A DNA stretch of 64,000 nt from Streptomyces sp. NRRL B-1347 (GTDB lineage Bacteria > Actinomycetota > Actinomycetes > Streptomycetales > Streptomycetaceae). The DNA is taken from NCBI RefSeq assembly GCF_000720325.1, contig NZ_JOJM01000029.1:48968-112967 (forward strand). Reading direction: 5' to 3'. The notes under the pieces were generated by a model that saw only the letters and a list, made by a program, of their open reading frames with translations, had not been told where the DNA came from and did not search any database. Within the stretch, counting starts at the first letter, position 1. Every line of letters starts with the position of its first letter. Both the position numbers and the translations under genes were made by a program. Positions 16,831-24,159 of the stretch are shown in pieces.

Positions 16831-17358
16831 TCAGGCCCTGGCGAGCAGGCGGTCGGTGATCTCCTCGACGCGCTCGCGCAGGCCGTCCTGGCTCTTGCCG
16901 CCGTCGAGGCGCTCGCCGTCCACGACGTACGTCGGCGTGCCGGTGACCCCGATCGCCTTGCCCTCGGCCTGGTCGGCGTCGACGATCAGGATGTGCCGCC
17001 CGTCCACCAGGGCGGTGTCGAACTCCTCGGCGTCCAGGCCGAGTTCCCGCGCCACCTCCACCAGGAAGGGTTCTCCCTTACGGTCCAGGTCCTCGACCCG
17101 GGCCAGGACCGACTCGACGTACTCCCAGCCCTTGCCCTGCTCCAGAGCCTCCTCCGCGGCCTGCGCGGCGGCGAAGGAGTGCCGGTGCTTCTCCAGCGGG
17201 AAGTGGCGGAGCCGCAGCTCGACGCGGTCGCCGTAGCGGTCCCGCAGGGCGCGCACGTCGTCCAGGGCGGTGCGGCAGTCGGGGCACTGCAGCTCGCACC
17301 AGAGGTCGATGACGACGGGGCTGGCGGGGCCGGTGGTGGAAGAGTCGTTCATGCGCAC
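16831..17358 (-). CDS. DsbA-family thiol oxidoreductase, probably cytoplasmic
   Basis: A 175-aa thioredoxin-fold protein with the active-site motif CPDC at about residues 25-28 and the cis-Pro segment VTGTPTYV near residue 140, separated by the helical insertion of the DsbA clan. No signal peptide or membrane anchor is seen, so it probably acts in the cytoplasm, perhaps as a disulfide reductase/isomerase of the FrnE type. The ATG at 17358 and the one two codons later are both possible starts. It has its own unit, divergent from the following membrane protein. Confidence 0.82.
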   Translation of the reverse strand: MRMNDSSTTGPASPVVIDLWCELQCPDCRTALDDVRALRDRYGDRVELRLRHFPLEKHRHSFAAAQAAEEALEQGKGWEYVESVLARVEDLDRKGEPFLVEVARELGLDAEEFDTALVDGRHILIVDADQAEGKAIGVTGTPTYVVDGERLDGGKSQDGLRERVEEITDRLLARA

Positions 17359-17537
17359 AGTCTCCCAGGCAGCGGCCCGCCGACCGGCACCTGGGGAGGA
17401 GGGCCGACCCGGATATCTCCCTGATGTCCTCCTGCGCCGTGGCTACGAGCGCCCGGCCAGGTGCAGGATGGAAGGGACAAGCGTGACCACACCGTGCCCG
17501 CGCGACCGCACCACACCCGCACGCCTGGAGGACCGGG

Positions 17538-17975
17538 ATGATTGCCGAGACCATCTGCTCCGCCGTCGCCGCGGCCGGCCTTGGCATAGCCGCCGTCACG
17601 GCGTACCGCAAGCGTTTCCTCGCCGCGGCCCGCCTCGCTGCCTATGCCCTGGTCCCGCTCGGCCTGGTCATGACGGGCGCCGTCGAATGGGCGGCCGAGA
17701 CCGCGTTCAGCCCGGTCGCCTGGGCGGGCTTCGGCGTCCTCGGCACCGCCTGGCTGCTGTTCATGGGCACGCGCTCGGCCGAGCGCCGCTCCGGAGGCAC
17801 CCGCAAGGAGCGCAGGGCGGCGGCGAAGGCGGCCCAGCGCGACGCGGTCGCCCCCGCCGCCTCCGCCCCCTCCCTCGGCGCGAGCACCAGGCCCGCGGCC
17901 CAGCCGAAGAAGGCGGCGGCCCCCACCGAGGACTTCAGCGACATCGAGGCCATCCTCAAGAAGCACGGCATATGA
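17538..17975 (+). CDS. Hypothetical membrane protein (145 aa)
   Basis: Residues about 4-80 contain two to three hydrophobic helices (around LVPLGLVMTGAVEW and AWAGFGVLGTAWLLFMG). A basic, Ala-rich cytoplasmic tail follows and ends in EDFSDIEAILKKHGI, a conserved-looking amphipathic helix. GGAGG lies 7 nt before the ATG. I do not recognise a function. The C-terminal helix could be a docking peptide. Confidence 0.7.
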   Translation: MIAETICSAVAAAGLGIAAVTAYRKRFLAAARLAAYALVPLGLVMTGAVEWAAETAFSPVAWAGFGVLGTAWLLFMGTRSAERRSGGTRKERRAAAKAAQRDAVAPAASAPSLGASTRPAAQPKKAAAPTEDFSDIEAILKKHGI

Positions 17976-18187
17976 GCCGAAGCCAGGAGCACCAGCGCGG
18001 CGGCTGAGCCGTCCGGCACGCGCGCCGGACGTCACCCTGCCGGGTCGCCGGTTCGAGCGTATCCACGGACACCGTTCGCAGGTACGCCACGCCGGGCCCA
18101 CCAAGGTCACGGAATGCGGCGAACTGCCGCTCCGACCGGGCGTGTTGGTCAACAGCGGTGTGCGCGCTGCGCCATCATCACCGCGAG

Positions 18188-18358
18188 ATGCTGGACACCA
18201 CCACACAGAGCGAACCCGCCCCGCCCGACGGGCACGGAACCGCCGACGAGCCGCGAGGCTGCCTCTTCGCCCTCTCCCAGCCCCCGCTGATGATCTTCCT
18301 GGCGGTGATCGGCTGCCTGCTGCTCATGGCCTCACTGCACGACCTGTTCCTGCTGTAG
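18188..18358 (+). CDS. Small C-terminally anchored membrane protein (56 aa)
   Basis: A 56-aa protein with a polar, acidic N-terminal half and a single C-terminal hydrophobic helix (LMIFLAVIGCLLLMASL), so it looks tail-anchored. The ATG at 18188 is chosen; a GTG at 18158 would add ten His-rich residues. Its last nine codons overlap the 3' end of the convergent CGNR gene. Function unknown. The high third-position GC supports coding. Confidence 0.55.
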   Translation: MLDTTTQSEPAPPDGHGTADEPRGCLFALSQPPLMIFLAVIGCLLLMASLHDLFLL

Positions 18359-18949
18359 CTCCTGCTCCTGCTCCTGGCCCGCCGCCTCCCGGCGCCGGGC
18401 CCGGTAGGCGGCGACGTGCAGTCGGTTGCCGCAGGTGCGGCTGTCGCAGTAGCGGCGCGAGCGGTTCCGGGACAGGTCGATGAAGGCCCGGCGGCAGTCC
18501 GGCGCCTCGCAGCGGCGCAGCCGCTCCTGTTCGCCCGCGACGACGAAGAAGGCCAGCGCCATCCCGCAGTCCGCCGCCAGGTGGTCGGCGACGGAGGCGC
18601 CCGGGGCGAAGTAGTGCACGTGCCAGTCGTAGCCGTCGTGGTCGGTCAGACGGGGCGTGGTGCCCGCCGCGGCCACCAGCTCGTTCAGCAGGGACGCCGC
18701 GACATGCGCCTCGGCGGCCGCGAAGACCTCGGCGAACCGGGTGCGGATGCGGCGCACGGCCGCCAGGTCCCGCTCCGTGAGCGCCCCGACGTCACTGATC
18801 GAGTGGTTCCGTACGAACTCGCGCAGGGCCGCGACGTCCGCCAGTCCCTCGGGGCTGCCACCGCCCTCGTCGTCCGGGTCGTCCGGCGCGGAGTTCACCA
18901 GATCGACCACGGCGTCGAGCGCGCACCTGGTGTCATGGGTGATCAGCAC
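18332..18949 (-). CDS. CGNR zinc-finger protein
   Basis: A 205-aa protein with an N-terminal stress-response ABATE-like domain (about residues 1-140) and a C-terminal CGNR zinc finger (Cys in RRCEAPDCRRAF, then RRYCDSRTCGNRLHVAAYR). Such proteins are presumed DNA-binding regulators, but targets are unknown. The tail EQEQELQQEQ is encoded by a CTGCTC-type hexamer repeat at about 18350-18377. This tail reaches into the convergent small membrane gene, giving a 27-bp tail-to-tail overlap. Confidence 0.85.
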   Translation of the reverse strand: MLITHDTRCALDAVVDLVNSAPDDPDDEGGGSPEGLADVAALREFVRNHSISDVGALTERDLAAVRRIRTRFAEVFAAAEAHVAASLLNELVAAAGTTPRLTDHDGYDWHVHYFAPGASVADHLAADCGMALAFFVVAGEQERLRRCEAPDCRRAFIDLSRNRSRRYCDSRTCGNRLHVAAYRARRREAAGQEQEQELQQEQVVQ

Positions 18950-19032
18950 GATTCGCTCCCTGGCCTGATGAGGGTCGGGCGGGCGCCCGCCTGATGCTGG
19001 CCGATGCTAGCGGCTCACGCCGTACGCGCCAC

Positions 19033-19068
19033 GGCGCCGGAGCCGCGGAGTGCCGCGGCACCGGCGCC
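19033..19068 (-). terminator. Hairpin downstream of ssgB
   Basis: Outer arms GGCGCCGG (19033-19040) and CCGGCGCC (19061-19068) enclose inner arms GCCGCGG (19042-19048) and CCGCGGC (19053-19059), with one A:A mismatch between them. This 15-bp stem lies about 90 nt beyond the ssgB stop and is a likely terminator. Confidence 0.55.
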
Positions 19069-19156
19069 GGTGTCTGCTGTGCCTGCTATGTCGTTGTCGT
19101 ACCCACGCCGTCTCCCCGAGTGGACGGCGGTGGGCGGCTCCCGGACGGGCCGGAGA

Positions 19157-19570
19157 CTAGCTTTCGGCCAAAATGTGCGAGAGCTCCGTGTCGAGATCGA
19201 AGTGACGATGTTCCGTGCCGGGCGGCACGGCCGCGTCGGTACGCTTCAGGAACGATTCCAGGGCCCGCGCCGGGGCCTCGAGCAGAGCCTCACCCTCGGG
19301 GGAGCTCAGGGCGATGCAGACGACGCCCTGACCGTGGCTGCGGGACGGCCAGACACGGACGTCGCCGGTGCCGGTGGGCCGGTGCAGGCCCTCGGCGAGG
19401 AGGTCGCGGGCGAACACCCACTCGACGGTCTCCTCGGCTCCGGTGTGGAAGGTGGCGTGCACGGCATAGGGATCGGCCGTGTCATACCGCAGTCCTGCGG
19501 GTACAGGCAGTGAGGACTCGCTCGACACAACGAGGCGCAGGTGCAGCTCGCAGCTGACCGTGGTGTTCAT
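19157..19570 (-). CDS. ssgB: Sporulation-specific cell division activator SsgB
   Basis: A 137-aa SsgA-like protein (SALP). SsgB marks the sites of sporulation septa in aerial hyphae and recruits FtsZ. The sequence (MNTTVSCELHLRLVV..., TVEWVFARDLLAEGL, DLDTELSHILAES) is recognisable as the nearly invariant SsgB, SCO1541 in S. coelicolor, and its presence marks the host as a sporulating streptomycete. The ATG at 19570 is the conserved start. In S. coelicolor ssgB depends on sigma-H. Here GTTTAC lies about 75 nt upstream with GGTGGC 12 nt further on, a weak match only. Confidence 0.95.
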   Translation of the reverse strand: MNTTVSCELHLRLVVSSESSLPVPAGLRYDTADPYAVHATFHTGAEETVEWVFARDLLAEGLHRPTGTGDVRVWPSRSHGQGVVCIALSSPEGEALLEAPARALESFLKRTDAAVPPGTEHRHFDLDTELSHILAES

Positions 19571-19761
19571 AAGCGCCAAGGCCTTTCGCTCAGTGTGCGC
19601 TCGGGGATTCGCACGTCGGCGAAATCGACATGCCACCTACGGTGCCGTTGTAAACCCCTCTGAGAGTTTTGGGTGTCTTTAGGTGGCTCGTATGGCGGAC
19701 TGTCCGATTGGTTCGTACGGCCATTCCGGTGACGCGTTTCCGTCCGGTAGGGTTTGGCGGC

Positions 19762-20208
19762 ATGAATACGGGGAGTAACGAGCCGGCGGTGGCCGAGGCG
19801 GCCGAGGGCGCGGCGGGCACGACCAAGCCCGAGAAGCCCTTCGGGTCGCGGGCGCCGGAGTTCGTCAAGGCACGCCGCGCACTGCACCTGAGCTGGCAGG
19901 TCGGCGTCTTCATCGTCGGGCTCGCGGTCGTGGTCGTGGGCATCATCATGCTGCCGCTGCCGGGACCCGGCTGGGTAGTGATCTTCTGTGGCATGGCGAT
20001 CTGGGCGACCGAGTTCGTCTGGGCGCAGCTTGTCCTCCGGTGGACGAAACGGAAGGTCACCGAGGCCGCACAGCGCGCGCTCGACCCCAGAGTCCGCCGC
20101 CGCAACATCATCCTCACGTCGATCGGTCTCGTGATCATCGGCGCCCTCGCCGGGGTTTACCTCTGGAAGTACGGCCTCGAGATGCCGTGGAAGATCAACG
20201 ATCAGTGA
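19762..20208 (+). CDS. TIGR02611-family membrane protein
   Basis: A 148-aa protein with an acidic N-terminus, two hydrophobic helices around the hallmark PLPGPGWVVIF (about residues 50-95), and a third near the C-terminus (IILTSIGLVIIGALAGVYLW). This is the actinobacterial TIGR02611/PGPGW family, of unknown function. The ATG at 19762 lies 8 nt after TAGGGT (19748-19753) without a ribosome site, so it is probably leaderless. It diverges from ssgB. Confidence 0.85.
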   Translation: MNTGSNEPAVAEAAEGAAGTTKPEKPFGSRAPEFVKARRALHLSWQVGVFIVGLAVVVVGIIMLPLPGPGWVVIFCGMAIWATEFVWAQLVLRWTKRKVTEAAQRALDPRVRRRNIILTSIGLVIIGALAGVYLWKYGLEMPWKINDQ

Positions 20209-20304
20209 GCAGTGCCCCGGCGGGCTCCGCGAGCCCGCCGGGGACGTGCTCGGTCAGGTGGTCACACGCACCCTCTGACATGGGGTAATGTTCTCTCTGC
20301 GCCC

Positions 20305-20376
20305 GGGCGATTAGCTCAGTGGGAGAGCGCTTCGTTCACACCGAAGAGGTCACTGGTTCGAACCCAGTATCGCCCA
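20305..20376 (+). tRNA. tRNA-Val(CAC), copy 1
   Basis: A 72-nt cloverleaf with acceptor GGGCGAT/ATCGCCC, anticodon loop TTCACAC (anticodon CAC) and T-loop TTCGAAC. CCA is not encoded. It is identical to 21101-21172. TAATGT sits at 20286, but no clear -35 is visible at normal spacing. Confidence 0.97.
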
Positions 20377-20556
20377 CCCGGGATTGTGGCCCGGAGGCTG
20401 GAAACAGCCTCCGGGTCACTGTCGTATTTGACGCCCTTTCATGAAATTCACGGACCGCGTCGAACCGTCCGGAATAACTGCTTCCTATTTCTTCGAGTTG
20501 ACGACCCGTCGGAAACAGGGGCGCGGATCGCGGCCACCGGCGGCAGACTTGAAGCC

Positions 20557-21027
20557 ATGGACTGGTGCCATTACCGCTTCCGCAGCGTATGGAATCTGCA
20601 CGCCGAGCCCACCGCCGTCTATACGGCGCTCGAACGAGCCGAGGACTACCCCGCCTGGTGGCCCCAGGTCCGCGAGGTCACCCCCCTCGACGACCGCAGT
20701 GGCACCGCGCGCTTCCGCTCACTCCTGCCGTACGACCTGGTGATCACCGCCCGCGAGCAGTGCCGGGACCCCGACCGCGGCGTCCTCGCCATCACCATGA
20801 CCGGCGACCTCGACGGCTGGGCCCGCTGGACCCTGACGCCCGCGCCCGACGGCGGCACCCGCGCGCGCTACGACCAGGAAGTCGACGTCCACAAGCCCCT
20901 ACTGCGCCGCCTCGCCGTGCCCGGCAGGCCGCTGCTGCTCCTCAACCACGCGCTGATGATGCGCGCCGGAAGCCGCGGACTCGCCGCCCGCCTCGACCGG
21001 GACGGGCCGCACGCGGCGCGCTCCTGA
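20557..21027 (+). CDS. SRPBCC (START/polyketide-cyclase-like) protein
   Basis: A 156-aa helix-grip-fold protein that probably binds a hydrophobic ligand. The typical N-terminal pattern (WNLHAEPTAVYTALERAEDYPAWWPQV) and the C-terminal long helix are present. It lies between two identical tRNA-Val genes and not near any polyketide genes, so a polyketide role is not implied. The ATG at 20557 follows CAGACT by 7 nt, indicating a leaderless mRNA. Ligand unknown. Confidence 0.8.
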   Translation: MDWCHYRFRSVWNLHAEPTAVYTALERAEDYPAWWPQVREVTPLDDRSGTARFRSLLPYDLVITAREQCRDPDRGVLAITMTGDLDGWARWTLTPAPDGGTRARYDQEVDVHKPLLRRLAVPGRPLLLLNHALMMRAGSRGLAARLDRDGPHAARS

Positions 21028-21057
21028 GGGGCCGCGGCCGTCGGGTGAGCGGGCGGT

Positions 21058-21087
21058 TTGAAGGATCGGCGCCCGGACCTGTAATGT
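21058..21087 (+). promoter_or_regulatory. Promoter of tRNA-Val copy 2
   Basis: TTGAAG (21058-21063) and TAATGT (21082-21087) are spaced by 18 nt and lie 13 nt before the tRNA. This is a strong HrdB-type promoter. Confidence 0.7.
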
Positions 21088-21100
21088 TCTTTCTGCGCCC

Positions 21101-21172
21101 GGGCGATTAGCTCAGTGGGAGAGCGCTTCGTTCACACCGAAGAGGTCACTGGTTCGAACCCAGTATCGCCCA
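21101..21172 (+). tRNA. tRNA-Val(CAC), copy 2
   Basis: Identical to the copy at 20305-20376, including the flanks GCGCCC before and CCCGG after. Anticodon CAC. Confidence 0.97.
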
Positions 21173-21280
21173 CCCGGAGAATGCCGGTCCGTCCCAGACG
21201 GACCGGTTTTTTCATGCCCGAAGGCCGCTGCCCGAAGGCCACTCCGAAGCCCGCGGCCCACGCCCGAAGCCCGTCAGGCC

Positions 21281-22006
21281 TCAGGCAGCCGCGGGCAGTT
21301 CGGGCCGCAGCGGCCACGCCGGGTCCACCGTCTCCGACGACCCGCTGCGCGCGAACCACGTCTGCAGCCCCCGCGCCTGCGCCGCGTGCCACACCGCCTG
21401 CAACGTGTGCAGCTCGGCCGGGGACAGACGGTCGAGGCGCGCCGCGAAACGACGGCCGAGAGCGCGCACCAGATCGAGCGCCGCCTGCGCGTCGGCCGCC
21501 GCGTCATGGGCGCCGCTCAGCTCCACCCCGTAGAGCTCGCACAGGTCCGACAGCGTGCGCCGGCCCTTGCGGTACCGGTCCAGATGCCGGTCGAGGACCC
21601 GCGGATCGAGCACGCACAGCGGCGAGCTGCCCACGTAGCGCGAGAGCGACGAGGCGCGGTGCCTGCGCAACTCCCGGTCCAGGAGCGTCAGATCGAACGG
21701 CGCGTTCATCACCACGAGCGGCCGCCCCGCCGCGCCCTGCTCCGCCAGCTCCCGGCCTATCTCCTCCATCACGGGCGCAGGCCAGCGGCCGTTGCGCTCC
21801 AGATGGTCCTGCGTCAGGCCGTGCACCGCCGTCGCCGCCGCCGGTACCGGCACCCCCGGATTCACCAGCCAGCGTGTCACTCGCGGGCGGGCCCCCGCAC
21901 CGTTCTGCACGACGACGGCGGCCGACACGATCCGGTCGGTCTCCACGTCGACACCCGTCGTCTCCGTGTCGAATGCGGCCAAGGGCCCCTCATACCAGCA
22001 CGTCAT
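21281..22006 (-). CDS. DnaQ-like 3'-5' exonuclease
   Basis: A 241-aa DEDDh exonuclease. ExoI is AAFDTETTGVD (residues about 10-20), ExoII lies in VVMNAPFDLTLL (about residue 98) and ExoIII in SGAHDAAADAQA (about residue 165) with the catalytic His. It resembles the epsilon proofreading subunit but is free-standing and has a different C-terminal extension, so it is more likely a repair or RNA-trimming nuclease than the replicative subunit. The start is the ATG at 22006. Confidence 0.88.
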   Translation of the reverse strand: MTCWYEGPLAAFDTETTGVDVETDRIVSAAVVVQNGAGARPRVTRWLVNPGVPVPAAATAVHGLTQDHLERNGRWPAPVMEEIGRELAEQGAAGRPLVVMNAPFDLTLLDRELRRHRASSLSRYVGSSPLCVLDPRVLDRHLDRYRKGRRTLSDLCELYGVELSGAHDAAADAQAALDLVRALGRRFAARLDRLSPAELHTLQAVWHAAQARGLQTWFARSGSSETVDPAWPLRPELPAAA

Positions 22007-22122
22007 CCCGACGCAACTCCTCGTTCAGATCTGGCAGTTGACCTCCGCTCCTGCCTCACGCAGGTGATACCCGAGCCGTTTGCGCCGAACCCGCTCAGGA
22101 GACAACACAGGTACGGAGCCGG

Positions 22123-22740
22123 GTGGTTGACGGCTCAAGCGGGGATTTCACCGGCTCGGAAGGCTTTCAGGACATGGCGCTCGCGCAGCCCGAACAGGGC
22201 GGGCTGCTGCCCGAGCGGATCGCACCGCCGCGCGGCACACTCGCCACCACCGCCTGCATGGAGACCCTTCAGGTGGGCTATCTGCACGCGGTCGCCGCGG
22301 CGGCCGGCTGCTCCCTCTCGCAACCCTTCCCGGACAACGGCATCGACTGGCACGTCAGCCACAGCGCCCCCGGCCACACCGTCGACGACGAAGTCACCAT
22401 CAAGGTGCAGCTCAAGTGCACCTACCAGATCCCGCCCCACCCCAAGGGCCCCGCCTTCTCCTTCACCCTGGACAACGCCCACCTGGAGAAGCTCGCCCGC
22501 ACCCCGGTCTCGGTGCACAAAATACTGGTGGTCATGATCGTGCCCCGCTCCCAGGACGACTGGCTGCGCGCCGGCCACGACCGCCTCGACCTGCGGCACT
22601 GCTGCTACTGGACCAACCTCGCCGGACACCCCGTGACCGGCAGACGGAGGACCACCGTCCGCGTCCCCACCGCACGGATCTTCGACGACCGCGCACTCTG
22701 CGAGATCATGACGCGCGTCGGCACGGGAGGGAGACCCTGA
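22123..22740 (+). CDS. DUF4365-like, restriction-endonuclease-fold protein
   Basis: A 205-aa protein of unknown function. Residues about 40-125 fit DUF4365: a helix with Glu (CMETLQVGYLHAVAAAAG), then GIDWHVS, then VTIKVQLKCTYQ. The order Glu, Asp in GID, and QLK matches the QxK variant of the PD-(D/E)XK nuclease core, so a nuclease is plausible (inference). The GTG at 22123 has GGAG upstream; an ATG at 22174 is an alternative start. The next gene begins within its stop codon, so the two are translationally coupled and probably act together. Confidence 0.7.
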   Translation: MVDGSSGDFTGSEGFQDMALAQPEQGGLLPERIAPPRGTLATTACMETLQVGYLHAVAAAAGCSLSQPFPDNGIDWHVSHSAPGHTVDDEVTIKVQLKCTYQIPPHPKGPAFSFTLDNAHLEKLARTPVSVHKILVVMIVPRSQDDWLRAGHDRLDLRHCCYWTNLAGHPVTGRRRTTVRVPTARIFDDRALCEIMTRVGTGGRP

Positions 22741-24008
22741 TGCACCGCCCGATCGACGACCCAGCCCCCGCACGCGGCGACGACCCCGTCACCGCGCCCG
22801 CCGCACGAGGACTGCGCGGCGTACGTCCCCACCCCGCCGAAGCCCCCCGCATGTGGTCCGAGCCGCCCGACCCCGGCCGCGTCGACCCCGCCGTGCTCAT
22901 CGCCCTCCTGCACCGGCACGGCTGGCAGCGCCGCGGCGGCGCCGCCGGACGCTACTCCCGCTGGACCCCGCCGGGCCCCGCCGCCCGCGGCACCAGCCTC
23001 CTCGTCCCCGAGAACCGCGCCTTCCCCGACAGCGACGACCTCATCGACGAAGCCCTCACCGCCCTCACCCGCAGCTCCTCACCCTCGGCCCGTGACGTAC
23101 TCGTGTCGCTCGCCGTGCCCAGCGACGAGATCCGCTGGTGGCGCGACGTCCCCGACGGGCCCGCGGGCGCGGCCTCCTGGACCGTCGAGGAACAGCTGCG
23201 CGCCGCCGCCCGGCAGATGCTCCTCGCCGGTGCCCTCGCCGCGCGCGAGCGCGCCGGGTACTACGGCGCCCGGCACCGCCGCCCCGCCGCCGCGTCCCTG
23301 GAGAACGTCCTCGTGGGCACCGCGCCGGGCGGGCGCCGCCTCACCGCCTTCGTGCCCGTCTCCGCCGCCCGGCCGCTGGCCGTACGGCTGCACCAGGCGC
23401 TGTACGCGGCCCGCGAGGCCGTCGACTACCAGCGGGCCACCGGCGGCATGGACGCCTTCGACGGCGCCGTCGAGGCGGGCGTCAGCCACGAGCTGGTCGA
23501 GGCCATCGTCGCCCTCGTGCGCGGCACCGAGGGCGCCCGCGTGCACGTCGAGTGGTCGCCCGCCGCGGGCGTGCCCGAAGGCTGCGCCGCCACCACCGAG
23601 CCCGTCGAGTTCTCCCCGGGCGACCTCGCCGTCCTGCGCCAGGCCGGCGCCCGCTATCTGCGCGACGAACCGTCCGTGCCGGTACGGATCACCGGCGCCG
23701 TGGTGCGCATGCGGCGCTCGGGGCCGCGCGGCGCGGGCACGGTCCGGGTGCGGGTGCTCGCGGGCGCCGAGGTCCCGCACGTACGGATGTCCCTCGACGA
23801 GGAGTCGTACCGGATCGCCGGCCACGCCCACCTGGTCGGGCTGCCGATCCGGGTGCACGGCCGCCTGGAGAGCCGCGGCGGCTTCCGCAGGCTGACGGGG
23901 GCCACGAAGGTGGTGCCGGTCCAGGTCGACGACGCCGAGCGGGACCGCTTGATGAAGTCTCTCCAGGAGAACCTCGACTTCTTCGAGGAGGCGTGCAGCA
24001 CCGACTGA
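22740..24008 (+). CDS. Unknown partner protein of the DUF4365-like gene
   Basis: A 422-aa soluble protein that I cannot assign to a family. The N-terminal 35 residues are Pro/Ala-rich. Residues about 45-120 look like a small alpha/beta domain, about 150-290 are helical ([28 protein letters not shown]), and the last 110 residues are beta-rich with an OB-like pattern ([14 protein letters not shown]..., [16 protein letters not shown]). The ATG at 22740 shares one base with the upstream stop and is served by GGGAGGGAGA. Coupling and equal codon usage suggest a long-resident two-gene unit. Confidence 0.7.
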   Translation: MHRPIDDPAPARGDDPVTAPAARGLRGVRPHPAEAPRMWSEPPDPGRVDPAVLIALLHRHGWQRRGGAAGRYSRWTPPGPAARGTSLLVPENRAFPDSDDLIDEALTALTRSSSPSARDVLVSLAVPSDEIRWWRDVPDGPAGAASWTVEEQLRAAARQMLLAGALAARERAGYYGARHRRPAAASLENVLVGTAPGGRRLTAFVPVSAARPLAVRLHQALYAAREAVDYQRATGGMDAFDGAVEAGVSHELVEAIVALVRGTEGARVHVEWSPAAGVPEGCAATTEPVEFSPGDLAVLRQAGARYLRDEPSVPVRITGAVVRMRRSGPRGAGTVRVRVLAGAEVPHVRMSLDEESYRIAGHAHLVGLPIRVHGRLESRGGFRRLTGATKVVPVQVDDAERDRLMKSLQENLDFFEEACSTD

Positions 24009-24112
24009 GGCGGCGCCCGCGGGGGAGGCCGGGCCGGGTCGGGGGACAACCGTTTCGCGGTGGGCCCCCAGGGCTCGGTACGATTCGTTGCGCGCGCAGG
24101 AGCAGATCTGCC

Positions 24113-24151
24113 GCAGCCCCCATTCAGGCAGGGCAGCCCCCTTCAGGCAGG
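24113..24151 (+). repeat. 20-bp tandem duplication in the thrS leader
   Basis: GCAGCCCCCATTCAGGCAGG at 24113-24132 is followed at once by the same sequence less one base at 24133-24151. The end of the second copy merges into the thrS ribosome site (CAGGAGAGA). Confidence 0.85.
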
Positions 24152-24159
24152 AGAGACCG

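Noticed and set aside
20557..21027. Polyketide cyclase of a biosynthetic cluster
   Set aside because: The fold is the broad SRPBCC superfamily, and no polyketide synthase genes occur in the window.
24009..24159. T-box riboswitch before thrS (and before hisS or alaS)
   Set aside because: No AGGGTGGNACCGCG core is present in these spacers; the thrS leader contains a short tandem repeat instead.
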